From Brytella acorum (GTDB taxonomy: Bacteria; Pseudomonadota; Alphaproteobacteria; Acetobacterales; Acetobacteraceae), in assembly GCF_029309905.1 (NCBI RefSeq), contig NZ_JARBJP010000006.1:124001-188000 (forward strand): a stretch of DNA of 64,000 nt. Direction: 5' to 3'. The notes beneath the pieces were generated by a model that did no database searches, was not told where the DNA came from, and saw only the letters and a list, made by a program, of their open reading frames with translations. The number at the start of each line of letters is the position of its first letter. Position 1 is the stretch's first letter. Of this stretch, positions 47,970 through 56,870 are shown one piece after another. The translations under genes and the position numbers were made by a program.

Positions 47970-49007
47970 TTACAGGGCGATCTGGATCTTGACGTCAGCG
48001 GGACGGCCTTCCGCTGCGCGTTCGAACGCCGCCACGGCATCGCGGAAAGGGTAGGTCGCCGAAATCAGAGGTTTGAGATCAATGCTGCCGGAGGCGACCA
48101 GCGCGATCGCGCGGTCATAGACATGGGCATAGCGGAACACCGTCTCGATGCTGAGTTCCTTGGCCTGGGCGGCGACGATATCGAAACCGACCTTGTGCGG
48201 CGGCATCCCGACCAGGACGAGCGTTCCGCCCGGTCTCGTGCAGGCGAGCGCGTCGGCATAGGCGCTTTCAAATCCGCTCGCCTCGAATGTTACATCCACG
48301 CCCCAATCGGCCCCGCAAGTCGCGTCCACGGCATCGCGGATGCCGGCATGAGTGAGATCGACGGGCAGCACGCGATCATAGGATCCTGCGATGCGAAGCT
48401 TGGCTTCCGAAATATCCGTGATCAGGACGCGGCTTGCCCCGGAAGCCAGCGCCGACAGAGCCGTCATGATTCCGATCGGGCCCGCGCCTGTGACAAGGCA
48501 GATATCTCCCGGCTTGATCCGCGCCTTGACGCAGGCATGCACACCCACGGCGAGAGGCTCGATCATCGCGCCTTCAGCAAACGAGACGTTGTCGGGCAGG
48601 CTGTATGTGAACGCGGCCGGATGCACGACGGTGGGCGTCAGACATCCGTGTACCGGCGGCGTGGCCCAGAAACGTACTGCGGGATCAATGTTGTAAAGAC
48701 CCAGTCGGGAAGATCGCGATCCCGCATCGGGAATGCCCGGCTCCATGCAGACCCTGTCGCCAATGCGGAGATGTCTGACATTCTGACCGATCTCGATGAC
48801 GGTTCCTGCCGCTTCATGACCGAGGATCATGGGTTCGCGCACCACGAAGGGACCGATCGCGCCATGTTTGTAATAATGCACATCGCTACCGCAGATGCCG
48901 ACCGTATGCACGGCGATCCGCACGTCGTCCGGCCCGAGTGTCTCGGAAACGGCAATATCCCGCAATGCGATTTTGTGGCGTTCTTCCAGAACGAGTGCCT
49001 CGGCCAT
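47970..49007 (-). CDS. Medium-chain zinc-type xylitol dehydrogenase
   Basis: A 345-residue medium-chain alcohol dehydrogenase. [20 protein letters not shown] holds the zinc ligand Cys39, LGHEAAG gives His64 and Glu65, and [15 protein letters not shown] is the NAD loop. The structural-zinc cysteine cluster of many polyol dehydrogenases is absent: the segment reads [19 protein letters not shown] followed by [18 protein letters not shown], exactly the layout of bacterial xylitol dehydrogenases such as that of Morganella. It would oxidise xylitol to D-xylulose. It is the first gene of the pentitol operon, with the repeat sites 95-145 bases upstream. Confidence 0.88.
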   Translation of the reverse strand: MAEALVLEERHKIALRDIAVSETLGPDDVRIAVHTVGICGSDVHYYKHGAIGPFVVREPMILGHEAAGTVIEIGQNVRHLRIGDRVCMEPGIPDAGSRSSRLGLYNIDPAVRFWATPPVHGCLTPTVVHPAAFTYSLPDNVSFAEGAMIEPLAVGVHACVKARIKPGDICLVTGAGPIGIMTALSALASGASRVLITDISEAKLRIAGSYDRVLPVDLTHAGIRDAVDATCGADWGVDVTFEASGFESAYADALACTRPGGTLVLVGMPPHKVGFDIVAAQAKELSIETVFRYAHVYDRAIALVASGSIDLKPLISATYPFRDAVAAFERAAEGRPADVKIQIAL

Positions 49008-49101
49008 ATTGGGTATCCTGCCCTCTGCGCTGTTACCTGATCTTGCGGATATCCCTCTTTCATATAGGCCGGTTATATCATTAAAAAGGTTTGTATCTCA
49101 T

Positions 49102-49150
49102 AAAGTATGATACTTTTTTGTCGATAAATAACACAGATTCGTGATACTTT
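49102..49150. promoter_or_regulatory. Palindrome and repeated TGATACTTT sites upstream of the pentitol operon
   Basis: AAAGTATGATACTTT at 49102-49116 is a perfect 15-base palindrome around a central G, and its right half TGATACTTT recurs at 49142-49150, 34 bases further on, about three helical turns. The sites lie 95-143 bases upstream of the xylitol dehydrogenase start (minus strand) in an AT-rich promoter region. They are good candidates for binding sites of the AraC regulator encoded second in the operon. The rest of the gap from 49008 to 49298 shows no gene. Confidence 0.6.
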
Positions 49151-49298
49151 AGTGGAACTCGTTGAAAGCCTCCGAGAGCATTTCAGGACTTGTGTCTGAC
49201 AGCCAATCTACGAACCCCGCCATGAATGCTTTGGACGCGGCTTGCGTAAGAATTTCGGTAAAGCGCCTGAAACCGCATGGTGACATGACGTTCGCCTC

Positions 49299-49976
49299 TC
49301 AGCTTTCGATATCGCCATTCTGTATGGCGGTGCGGATGGCCTGCGCCGTGGTCGATGCGCCCAGACGCTTGCGAATACGGCGCAGATGATTCTCGACCGT
49401 GCGTTCCGAAAGCCCGAGGATCGCCGCGAGATCGACCTGACGACGTCCGGCGGCGGTCCAGGACAACACTTCCCGTTCCCTCTCCGAAAGCCGTGTGATG
49501 ATTTTTTCGCTTGGACCATCAATCAGCCTGCGCGCGGTTGTGAAAGCAACTCCTGCAACCATGCACAGGGCGAGGTGCACCGTGACCGACGCGTCAATCC
49601 TCGTCCCTCCCAGACTCATGGCTCCTTCGAGGCCAAGTGGTCCGAAGATCGGAATCTGGATGCCGTGGATACCTTCACCGTGCGGCGTATCAACCATCCT
49701 GTAGTCATCGCCTGGTGCTTCCGACGTCTTGCTCCAGAAAAAGGGTTCGTGAGCCTCCGGCATGTGATGCGTCACTGGTCAGCACCGGACGTAACTGGCG
49801 GCATCGATCTCCGTGCCATCCCCGACCCAGTCGCCCTCGACCCAGTATATACGGTCCACGATATCCTCGCGCGCCGACGATGCCGCGAACAGTACGAAGC
49901 GGTCATACCCGAGCTTCTGCCCGAACGACCGGATGGCGTCCTCGATGGTGCCCTGCGTTTGAGCCCGAATGATCAT
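49299..49976 (-). pseudogene. LuxR-type regulator interrupted by one in-frame TGA
   Basis: The frame from the ATG at 49976 gives an autoinducer-domain-like N-terminus (TIEDAIRSFGQKLGYDRFVL) up to YVRC, meets a TGA at 49781-49779 and continues in the same frame with HMPEAHEPFFW, IPIFGPLGLEGAMSLGG and a perfect LuxR HTH, LSEREREVLSWTAAGRRQ plus LSERTVENHLRRIRKRLG. With the stop ignored it has the usual length of 225-240 residues. One base change would restore it. No luxI gene is near, so it would be an orphan receptor. A GTG 4 bases beyond the stop could restart the HTH half alone. Confidence 0.78.
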
Positions 49977-50011
49977 GGTGGCGGTTTTTTTCCTTGCCGA
50001 ACGTTCGGACG

Positions 50012-51007
50012 TTACACGTCCAGACGCACCAGCGTCTTGCCGGTGTTGCCACCACTGAAAAGTGAGAAGAACGCCTCCGGTCTTTTATCGAGACCGTCGA
50101 AAATTGTATAACGACTTTGAATAAGTCCTTTGGACACCCAGTATCCCATCTGCGCCATGCACTCACTGCGGCGGGATATGTAATCGCTGTTGATGAATCC
50201 CCGGCTCTGCAAGCGTTTGGAGATGACGGCGAACAGGTTGGCAAACCCGATCCGTGCGTCGGAATTGTACATGCCGATCATGCCGCAGATCGCAAATCGG
50301 GCATTGCGTTTCGCTACGCCCATCGCCGCATCGAGCTGTTCGCCACCGACATTGTCGAAATAGACGTCCAAACCGGCTGGTGCCGCCGCGCGCAGCTTGT
50401 CCTCGAACGGGCCGGGAGATTTGTAATCGATGACATGGTCGGCATCCAGAGACCGCACGAAGTCGCATTTCTATGCTCCACCCGCTGAACCGATGACCGT
50501 CATGCCACGCAGTGTGGCGATCTGTACCACCAGCGATCCGACCGCACCTGCGGCTGCCGAGACGAACACCACATCGCCCGGTCTGGCTTCAGCAACGTCG
50601 AACAGCCCGAAATAGGCTGTCATGCCGATAGTGCCGAGGACATCAAGGAAATATTCGTCCTTCAGGTTTTCGCCCGGCAGCGGAAGTGCACCCTCGGCCC
50701 TGAGAGCGGCGCTATCCCGCCAACCCAGAAAATGACTAACCCGGTCGCCAACCTTGAATCGCCCGGACCGCGTTTCAACCACGCGTCCGACGGCAGCCCC
50801 CGTCATGGGGTCGTTCAGTTCGAACGGGGCGATATAGCTGTCCCCCTCGTCCATACGGGCACGCATGTAGGGATCGACCGAGAAGAAGCTGTTCGAGACC
50901 CTGATCTCACCATCTTTCAATAGCTGGTCCGGTATGTCCCGCAGCGCGAAGTTCTCCATGGTCGGAGAGCCTTTCGGACGGGATGCGAGAGTCCAGGCAT
51001 GCGACAT
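50012..51007 (-). pseudogene. NADP-dependent 2-alkenal-reductase-type oxidoreductase interrupted by one in-frame TAG
   Basis: From the ATG at 51007 the protein is a normal CurA/alkenal reductase member: LASRPKGSPTMENFAL, VDPYMRARM, MTGAAVGRVVETRSGRFKVG, GTIGMTAYFGLFDV and VSAAAGAVGSLVVQIA. After IGSAGGA a TAG stands at 50473-50471, and the same frame continues with KCDFVRSLDADHVIDYKSP and FDNVGGEQLD to the normal end. The usual residue at the stop is glutamate (GAG to TAG). Intact length would be about 331 residues. It lies directly upstream of the broken LuxR gene on the same strand. Confidence 0.85.
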
Positions 51008-51162
51008 GCGTTTTGCTTTCTGCTCAGGACGCACGGGACGAGTATGACCCACTGAGCGTCCGTGGGATCGGGGAGGGGCGTCGATCCACGCCCTAAACGG
51101 CAGACTCAGGCGATTGCTGGCGATCCGTCAGTGCGTAACCGCCCGAACCTTCCGCCTTGTTG

Positions 51163-52031
51163 TCATGCGTTGACGGCTTCAAGAAGTGTTTCGGCCGCGA
51201 GCTTGCCAAGGTTGTTCGACGCCAGCGGACTATCACCTGTCAGCAGCAGCCGATCGCGATGGACCTGTCCGGTAATACCCGTGTTGAGGATCTTGACGTA
51301 GTATTTGCGTAGGTTTTCACCCACCAGCCATGCCATCGGTCCGGGAATGTAGCCGATTTCGATGTTGGCCCCGGTGTCCAGGCTGTCCGGGAACACGCGC
51401 ATCTCATAGCCTTCATAGGCGAATTTGCCGCCGTCGATCGCCTCGGCCAGCAGGCTGGCCGGTCCGTGGCAGAGCGAGATCGTAAAGCGCTCGTTGGCTT
51501 GCGCCCAGCGCAGAATGTCGTCGACGTCCTTGCTGAACGGGATACCGTTGAGTACGCCGTGACCGCCGGGGATGAAGATGCCGATATAGGGGGGGCGGCC
51601 GTGAAACCCTCACCGATCACATCGGCCAGCCTTCTGGGTTGCTTGAGTTGCTTTTCGTATTTTTTGTAGGTCGCCTTGACGGCTTCGTCCTCGTGCGGAA
51701 ATGCCCACCATTCGAACTTGACCGGATCGCCGGAAATGGTCGCGACTTCGATCTCGAACCCTGCCGCATCCAGATGATACATCGGCAGAAGCATTTCCAC
51801 CGGATGATTGCCGGTCGAGAAAAATTCGCCACCCTTCATCATCAGGTAGCGCTCCTGCGAGCCGATCATCAGGATCTTCCACTTTCCGCCCGCATAGGGC
51901 TTCGGGTAGGTCGCGCCGTCGAAATCGGTCTTCGAGGACGTGTATTTGGTCAGGGAATATGCCGACGGGAAGAAGGCGCCGGCTTCCGCGCGGTCGGGAA
52001 CCGGAGCGCGGCTCAGTTGTTCATCGCTCAT
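51163..52031 (-). pseudogene. hchA: HchA/Hsp31-like DJ-1/PfpI protein with a frameshift at a G7 run
   Basis: The N-terminal part from the ATG at 52031 reads [44 protein letters not shown] and [11 protein letters not shown], typical of the protein deglycase/glyoxalase III HchA. At the C7 run (G7 on the plus strand, 51589-51595) the frame is lost; one extra C restores it and gives the normal continuation with [19 protein letters not shown] (the catalytic cysteine) and [13 protein letters not shown] to the stop at 51163. Restored length is close to 288 residues. It is the third broken gene in a row. Confidence 0.85.
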
Positions 52032-52371
52032 GGATCTTCTCCTGTTGTGAAGCCTGTCGCGTGCATTGTCGAATAACGGGCCACGTAACGGATCATAGGC
52101 AGCTTAAGGACCGAGAAAAATGAGGGAAAACCCTCAATGTGGCATGATACCGCTCGGTCTTTTCCTGCGATCAGTTTCCGGGAATCCTTTTGCTCGGATC
52201 GAGCGCATTATCAGAATGGACGATCGACATGTCTGCCACATAAGGCAGGGACGTCGGGTGTATGAAAATCTGATAGATAATCTTTGAGTTTCATTCCGAT
52301 ATCATCTCATTCACTGCGGCTTGTCTGAAGTTCTTCGGGGTATCCATTTTCGGTTCCAATAAAGACGTGTC
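52032..52371. other. Intergenic region between hchA and fecR
   Basis: No gene or clear regulatory structure is recognisable in these 340 bases. It contains the promoter side of the minus-strand hchA pseudogene and the downstream side of fecR. The sequence is less GC-rich than the neighbouring genes. Confidence 0.4.
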
Positions 52372-53331
52372 TCACCCCGGCCGTCTCCGCAGCAGAAGGA
52401 TGCCGGCTGGCAGGTGCGTCACTGTCATCCCCGCTGTCGCGGCGATGGTCGTGATGGCCGCATCCGCCTGATCGATACGAAAGGCACCGCTGATGCGCGG
52501 TGTTTCCGTATCGCTGCCCAGAACGTAGACGCCCCCCCTGCGGTATCGTGCAATGGCCGCGATGGCTTCGTGGATCGGCGCGTCGTCCAAAATGAGATCG
52601 CCATGCGCCCAGGCCGCGATTTCCTCCGGCGTGATTCCATGTTCGACCCGTGCGACCATGGCGTCGGTGTAACTCGTGCGATCTCCCGTCCTCAGTCTGA
52701 CGGCGGTCGGAGCGCCAAGCGGCGCATGAACGTCGACAACGCCACGAGCGACCGCCACGCGAACGCTCGTCTCCTCCTGACGGACCTCGAATACCGTTCC
52801 CACATCCTCCGTCACACCATCGCGCGCCAGGACCCGGAAGGGACGGTGCGGATCGTGCTTCACTTCGAACAGTGCGTTACCTTTGAGAAGCGTGATCGTA
52901 CGGTCCGTTGCTGTGTAGCGTATGGCGATGGCGGTATCGCTATCGAGAATGGCGCGCGACCCATCGGTCAGGGCCAGGGTCTGCACAGTAATTCCTGACC
53001 AATGATCGGCCCGAAACCATAGCGAGGCAACCGGGGCATACAGCACGAGCATGGACGCGACCATGGCGGCGCTGCCGAGAAACAGGCCCCGGCTCACATG
53101 GCCTCTCCGGCCCAGCCGCTTCCACGTGCTGCGGGTGATACGATCCTGTTCCGGCGTGAGGTGAAGCGCGCGCCACAGCGCCCGTTCCCGCTCAAAAACC
53201 GCGTTGTGCTCCGGTGAGGCTGCCCGCCACTCCCGGAACGCGCTCAATTCCTCGGCGGTCATTGCGCCGGACGCCATCCGGACGATCCAGCGGCGCGCCG
53301 TTTCCGCGATATCCTGCGGTTCGTCTGTCAC
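52372..53331 (-). CDS. fecR: FecR-type anti-sigma/sigma regulator
   Basis: A 319-residue inner-membrane regulator. The N-terminal cytoplasmic part has the FecR N-terminal domain (ARRWIVRMASGAMTAEELSA, FREWRAASPEHNAVFERERA), a membrane segment lies at about 92-112, and the periplasmic part has DGSRAILDSDTAIAIRY, LLKGNALFEVKHDPHRPF and VARGVVDVHAP, the FecR core. The end resembles the C-terminal STN-like domain. It should sense the loaded receptor in the periplasm and release or activate the FecI sigma factor encoded just upstream. Confidence 0.9.
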   Translation of the reverse strand: MTDEPQDIAETARRWIVRMASGAMTAEELSAFREWRAASPEHNAVFERERALWRALHLTPEQDRITRSTWKRLGRRGHVSRGLFLGSAAMVASMLVLYAPVASLWFRADHWSGITVQTLALTDGSRAILDSDTAIAIRYTATDRTITLLKGNALFEVKHDPHRPFRVLARDGVTEDVGTVFEVRQEETSVRVAVARGVVDVHAPLGAPTAVRLRTGDRTSYTDAMVARVEHGITPEEIAAWAHGDLILDDAPIHEAIAAIARYRRGGVYVLGSDTETPRISGAFRIDQADAAITTIAATAGMTVTHLPAGILLLRRRPG

Positions 53332-53418
53332 ATGGTGCCCTTCGCCGTGTCCACGCCCTTCTTCCTCAGACGAACGGGCATCGCATGATTTAACAGACGA
53401 AGCATCGAACCGGGAAGG

Positions 53419-53922
53419 TCAGCCCGATCGGGACGACGCAATGATGTCCAGCGCGCGGCAGATATGGCGGCTGACAAGCGCGATGGACCGGCCCATGTGC
53501 GCGGCGATGTCCTTCTGGGGAACGCCATGGAAACGGTTCAGGATGAAGACGGTTCTCATCGGTTCCGGCAATGCCGCGACGGCCTTTTCGATCGCCTCCA
53601 GTTCGTGTCGGGCACACAGCGCACGTTCGGGCGACGGCGTGTCGTCTTCGATCCAGAGGAGATCGTGGATGTCGCCCTGGACCTCTTCGCGCCGCCTGGC
53701 CTGTCGGGCGCAGTCGATCGCGAGATTGGAGGCGAGACGATAGAGAAAGGCGCGCGGATTGACGATGTCCGTCGCGTTTTCGATGCGTCGGATCTTCTCA
53801 AACAGTGATTGTACGGCGTCCTCAGCCGTCTCCGGGTTGCCGACGATCCTCTGGATGACATTGAGTAGTTTCCGCCGTTCCGCAGAAATCAGATCCGTCA
53901 AAACCGCGATGTTGTCCTGCAT
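53419..53922 (-). CDS. fecI: FecI-type ECF sigma factor
   Basis: A 167-residue extracytoplasmic-function sigma factor from the ATG at 53922 (53967 is an alternative). Region 2 is NPETAEDAVQSLFEKIRR and NPRAFLYRLASNLAIDCAR; region 4 is ALPEPMRTVFILNRFHGVPQ followed by KDIAAHMGRSIALVSRHICR. Length is normal for FecI. It lies 87 bases before fecR on the minus strand and faces the receptor gene, which it probably transcribes. The upstream frame extends to 54063 but the added residues show no match to the family. Confidence 0.9.
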   Translation of the reverse strand: MQDNIAVLTDLISAERRKLLNVIQRIVGNPETAEDAVQSLFEKIRRIENATDIVNPRAFLYRLASNLAIDCARQARRREEVQGDIHDLLWIEDDTPSPERALCARHELEAIEKAVAALPEPMRTVFILNRFHGVPQKDIAAHMGRSIALVSRHICRALDIIASSRSG

Positions 53923-54108
53923 GGCGCGCCGCCTGTCCGATGATCTTTTCCGCCTCCTACCATTCATGAGAATGGTTCGCAAATTTACCGGATGTGCCTG
54001 CTGGTCCGCGCGATCTGTGAAGCCACCGATCCCATTTTCGGAGCGAACGGAAAAAAAATGCACGGCAAGTGTAGAGAGCGGCGATCCCCCGTCGTCATAG
54101 ATCTGTAG

Positions 54109-54118
54109 TTCTTAAGAA
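54109..54118. promoter_or_regulatory. Palindrome in the fecI-receptor divergent promoter
   Basis: TTCTTAAGAA is a perfect ten-base palindrome in the AT-rich gap between the sigma factor (minus strand) and the receptor (plus strand), 31 bases before the receptor GTG. It could be part of a promoter or a regulator site; the match to a Fur box is poor. Confidence 0.28.
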
Positions 54119-54148
54119 TACGTTTCATTTGCAACGGGGAAAATTTCG

Positions 54149-56620
54149 GTGACAGTCCACAGCCGCTATCGCGGAGTCCGGTCGTTCTCGCGGTTTTACG
54201 CCATCGTCCAGCTGACGGGTTCGTGCCTTGCCGTGTCGGGAGCCCGCGCGGCCGAAGGGCAAGTCGCACTCACGCCCCCTCCGGCGATCCGGCATTTCTC
54301 GATCCCCGCGCAACCGTTGCAAAGCGCGTTGCAGGCGTATCTTCAGCAAACAGGTGTCCAGGTCGCCTATCCGACGGCCGATGCGGGGGCTGTGCGCAGT
54401 ACCGCCGTGACAGGTGATTTCACGCCTCGGGATGGACTATCCCGTCTGCTGGCCGGCACGGGCCTGACCTATCGTTTCACTGGCGCGAACAGTGCGACGC
54501 TCGGCAAGGCGACTTCGGCCATCATGCTCGGTCCCGTGCGTGTCGGCGGTACGGCAAGGTCCACCGGCGGGGACGCGCAGTCCGCCTACGGCCCCGGCGT
54601 AGGCTTCGTCGCAACCCGGAGCGCGTCGGCCACCCGGACCGATACGCCACTGATCGAGACCCCGAAGACGGTCTATGTCGTGACGCGCCAGCAGATGGAC
54701 GATCTGCAGCCGCTCTCCATTGGAGCGGCGTTGCGGTATACGCCGGGTGTGGTCAGCACGACTGCCAATGACAGCACACCTTCGGCCAGTCTGTTCCAGC
54801 CCGTGCATCAGCGTGGTTTCGAGTCCTACACCTTCGTGGACGGGCTGCTGAATGGCACCTCCGTGAGCGATCCCTTCTTTCTGGACCGGATCGAAGCGCT
54901 GAGTGGGCCGTCATCGGTTATGTATGGGCAGGCCAACCCCGGCGGTCTCATCAACATGACGCTCAAACGGCCGACTGAAAAGGCGCAGGGGCAGGCGAAT
55001 GTGGGTTTTGGCAATTACGGGCGTTACGAAGGGCAGGTTGATTTCAGCGGTCCGCTCAATAAAAGCGGGACGTTGCTTTATCGGCTTATCGGTGTCGGTA
55101 TCACCCAGGGATCGCAGATCGCTTACAACCACTACAAGCGGGTCGCCGCCCAAGGCGATATTGAGTGGAAAATCGACAAAAAAACTGATCTTACCATCAT
55201 AGGGCAATTTTCTTATGACCCGGAGACATTGGATCCATGGATCGGAGTTCCCGCCTATGGCAGTTTGATCAAGGGGAGTTCCGGTCGCCTCCCGGTATCC
55301 AGATATTACGGTGATCCGTCTTTCAACTATAACTGGAATCGCGAATATATGGTGGAGGCTATTTTCCATCATGAGTTTACGCGGGATCTGCAGTTCAATT
55401 CGACGGCACGGTTTGACGCGCAGAGTAACGCTGGATGTGGTCTCTGGCTTAACAACGTTGATCGGACTACCGAGACGATTACCAGATCAGCATTTTGCAA
55501 TAGCTCGATCAAGGGACGATCATCTCAGATGACGGCCAATCTGAGCTATAAGCTGAAAACGGGGCCAGTTTCGCATTCCTTCCTCGTTGGCGTCGATTAC
55601 CGCTCACAATGGTCGGATGGTTACTGGGGGTTCGACTTCGCGACGGTTCCGGACGCAAGTATTCTCCACCCGGTATACGGACAATACACATTTTCCGACT
55701 ACAATAATTATCGGCAGGGAAAATCCACATGGGCCAAGTATGCATATTGGCAGGACGGTATTTATTTTCAGGATCAGATAAAATGGCGCCGTTTTTACGT
55801 GAACCTCTCGGGCCGTCAGGACTGGAACGGATATGGCGATCTCTTTAATCGCCCATTCACATGGAATGCCGGAATTAACTATGTGTCCAGTATCGGGCTT
55901 GCACCTTATTTCAATTATGCGAAATCATTCATGCCGCAAATCGGTAAGGTTTATAGCAACGGCAGTGTTAGGCAGCCCGACCCATTGAATGGACATCAGT
56001 GGGAAGTCGGCCTGAAATATCAGATTCCGAATACTCAGTCTCTTTTCACAGCAGCTTATTATGACCTCGCCGAAAATAATGTTCTGGTGAACAATCCTGA
56101 ATTCCCGCAGTATAGCCGTGAGGTCGGTCAGGTACGGTCGAAGGGTGTCGAACTCTCCGCCCACGCCAATCTGGCGCAAGGGCTGGATCTGATCGTGAAC
56201 TATACATGGAACCGGGTTTATAACGCCCGTACGAACCTGACCGATCAAACGATTGGCGGCGAGACGGTCTCCCTGATGGGCAAGCGCTTGGCGCAGCAGC
56301 CGACGAGTGCGGCGTCCGGATTTCTCGACTACCGCTTTCCCAGAGCGCTTGCACCGGGACTGTCGGTCAATTTTGGCGTTCGCTATCAGGGTCAAAGCTG
56401 GGCGGACCAGGCAAACTCTTTCCGTAATCCCTCTTATGTGCTGTTCGACACAGGCTTCAACTGGGAAGTGGGGCAATTGTTCAAATCAACCAAAGGTCTG
56501 AACATCCGGTTGAGCATGACCAATCTCGCGAACAAAACCTATGTCCAGTGCAGTTCCAGCAACCTTTGTTTTTACGGCGATAAACGAATCGCTTACGGAA
56601 CGGTCGGCTATCGTTTTTGA
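54149..56620 (+). CDS. TonB-dependent siderophore receptor with signalling domain
   Basis: An 823-residue outer-membrane receptor. A signal peptide ends near AVSGARAAE. Residues about 45-120 form the STN (secretin/TonB short) signalling domain found in receptors that talk to FecR (FSIPAQPLQSALQAYLQQTG, LLAGTGLTYRF). The plug follows with TPLIETPKTVYVVTRQQMDD, GAALRYTPGV and LSGPSSVMYGQANPGGLINM, and the remainder is a 22-strand barrel ending in the aromatic YGTVGYRF. The STN domain and the divergent fecI and fecR genes make a complete cell-surface signalling system. The GTG start gives a sensible leader. Confidence 0.93.
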   Translation: MTVHSRYRGVRSFSRFYAIVQLTGSCLAVSGARAAEGQVALTPPPAIRHFSIPAQPLQSALQAYLQQTGVQVAYPTADAGAVRSTAVTGDFTPRDGLSRLLAGTGLTYRFTGANSATLGKATSAIMLGPVRVGGTARSTGGDAQSAYGPGVGFVATRSASATRTDTPLIETPKTVYVVTRQQMDDLQPLSIGAALRYTPGVVSTTANDSTPSASLFQPVHQRGFESYTFVDGLLNGTSVSDPFFLDRIEALSGPSSVMYGQANPGGLINMTLKRPTEKAQGQANVGFGNYGRYEGQVDFSGPLNKSGTLLYRLIGVGITQGSQIAYNHYKRVAAQGDIEWKIDKKTDLTIIGQFSYDPETLDPWIGVPAYGSLIKGSSGRLPVSRYYGDPSFNYNWNREYMVEAIFHHEFTRDLQFNSTARFDAQSNAGCGLWLNNVDRTTETITRSAFCNSSIKGRSSQMTANLSYKLKTGPVSHSFLVGVDYRSQWSDGYWGFDFATVPDASILHPVYGQYTFSDYNNYRQGKSTWAKYAYWQDGIYFQDQIKWRRFYVNLSGRQDWNGYGDLFNRPFTWNAGINYVSSIGLAPYFNYAKSFMPQIGKVYSNGSVRQPDPLNGHQWEVGLKYQIPNTQSLFTAAYYDLAENNVLVNNPEFPQYSREVGQVRSKGVELSAHANLAQGLDLIVNYTWNRVYNARTNLTDQTIGGETVSLMGKRLAQQPTSAASGFLDYRFPRALAPGLSVNFGVRYQGQSWADQANSFRNPSYVLFDTGFNWEVGQLFKSTKGLNIRLSMTNLANKTYVQCSSSNLCFYGDKRIAYGTVGYRF

Positions 56621-56727
56621 AGAACGGTACCCTCGGGTCGAAGGGGATTTTCCAGAGTAAAATTTCAGAATGGCCTGCGCGCAAGTTTGTTCTGAAAAAT
56701 TTCTTTTGAAAAATTCGCCATCATAAT

Positions 56728-56778
56728 CGTCTTGAAAGACGAGAGGCCTGTATCAGGCGGGTCAGCTTACGGGCTGAC
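56728..56778. promoter_or_regulatory. Three consecutive small hairpins between the receptor and PepSY genes
   Basis: CGTCT-TGAA-AGACG (56728-56741), GCCTG-TAT-CAGGC (56746-56758) and GTCAGC-TTACGG-GCTGAC (56761-56778) are three perfect short stem-loops side by side. None ends in a T run, so they do not look like a plain terminator. They may structure the leader of the PepSY-exbBD-tonB message or stabilise the receptor message 3' end. Confidence 0.4.
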
Positions 56779-56822
56779 AGATTAAGGTGAGACAGGGCAA
56801 AGATGGGACTTTACAACCGTCG

Positions 56823-56841
56823 AGAATGCGACTCATTATCA
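56823..56841. promoter_or_regulatory. Possible Fur-box-like site upstream of the PepSY gene
   Basis: GAATGCGACTCATTATCAC contains TCATTATC, one good half of the classical Fur box, while the other half is degenerate. It is about 30 bases before the PepSY gene start at 56871, a fitting place for iron control. Confidence 0.32.
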
Positions 56842-56870
56842 CGCTCATCTGCGGAGGGTGACTGAACGCC

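Noticed and set aside
49779-50473. Stop-codon readthrough or recoding at the TGA and TAG
   Set aside because: No selenocysteine- or pyrrolysine-type context is visible, the residues expected there are ordinary, and two different stop codons plus a nearby frameshift fit simple inactivation or error better.
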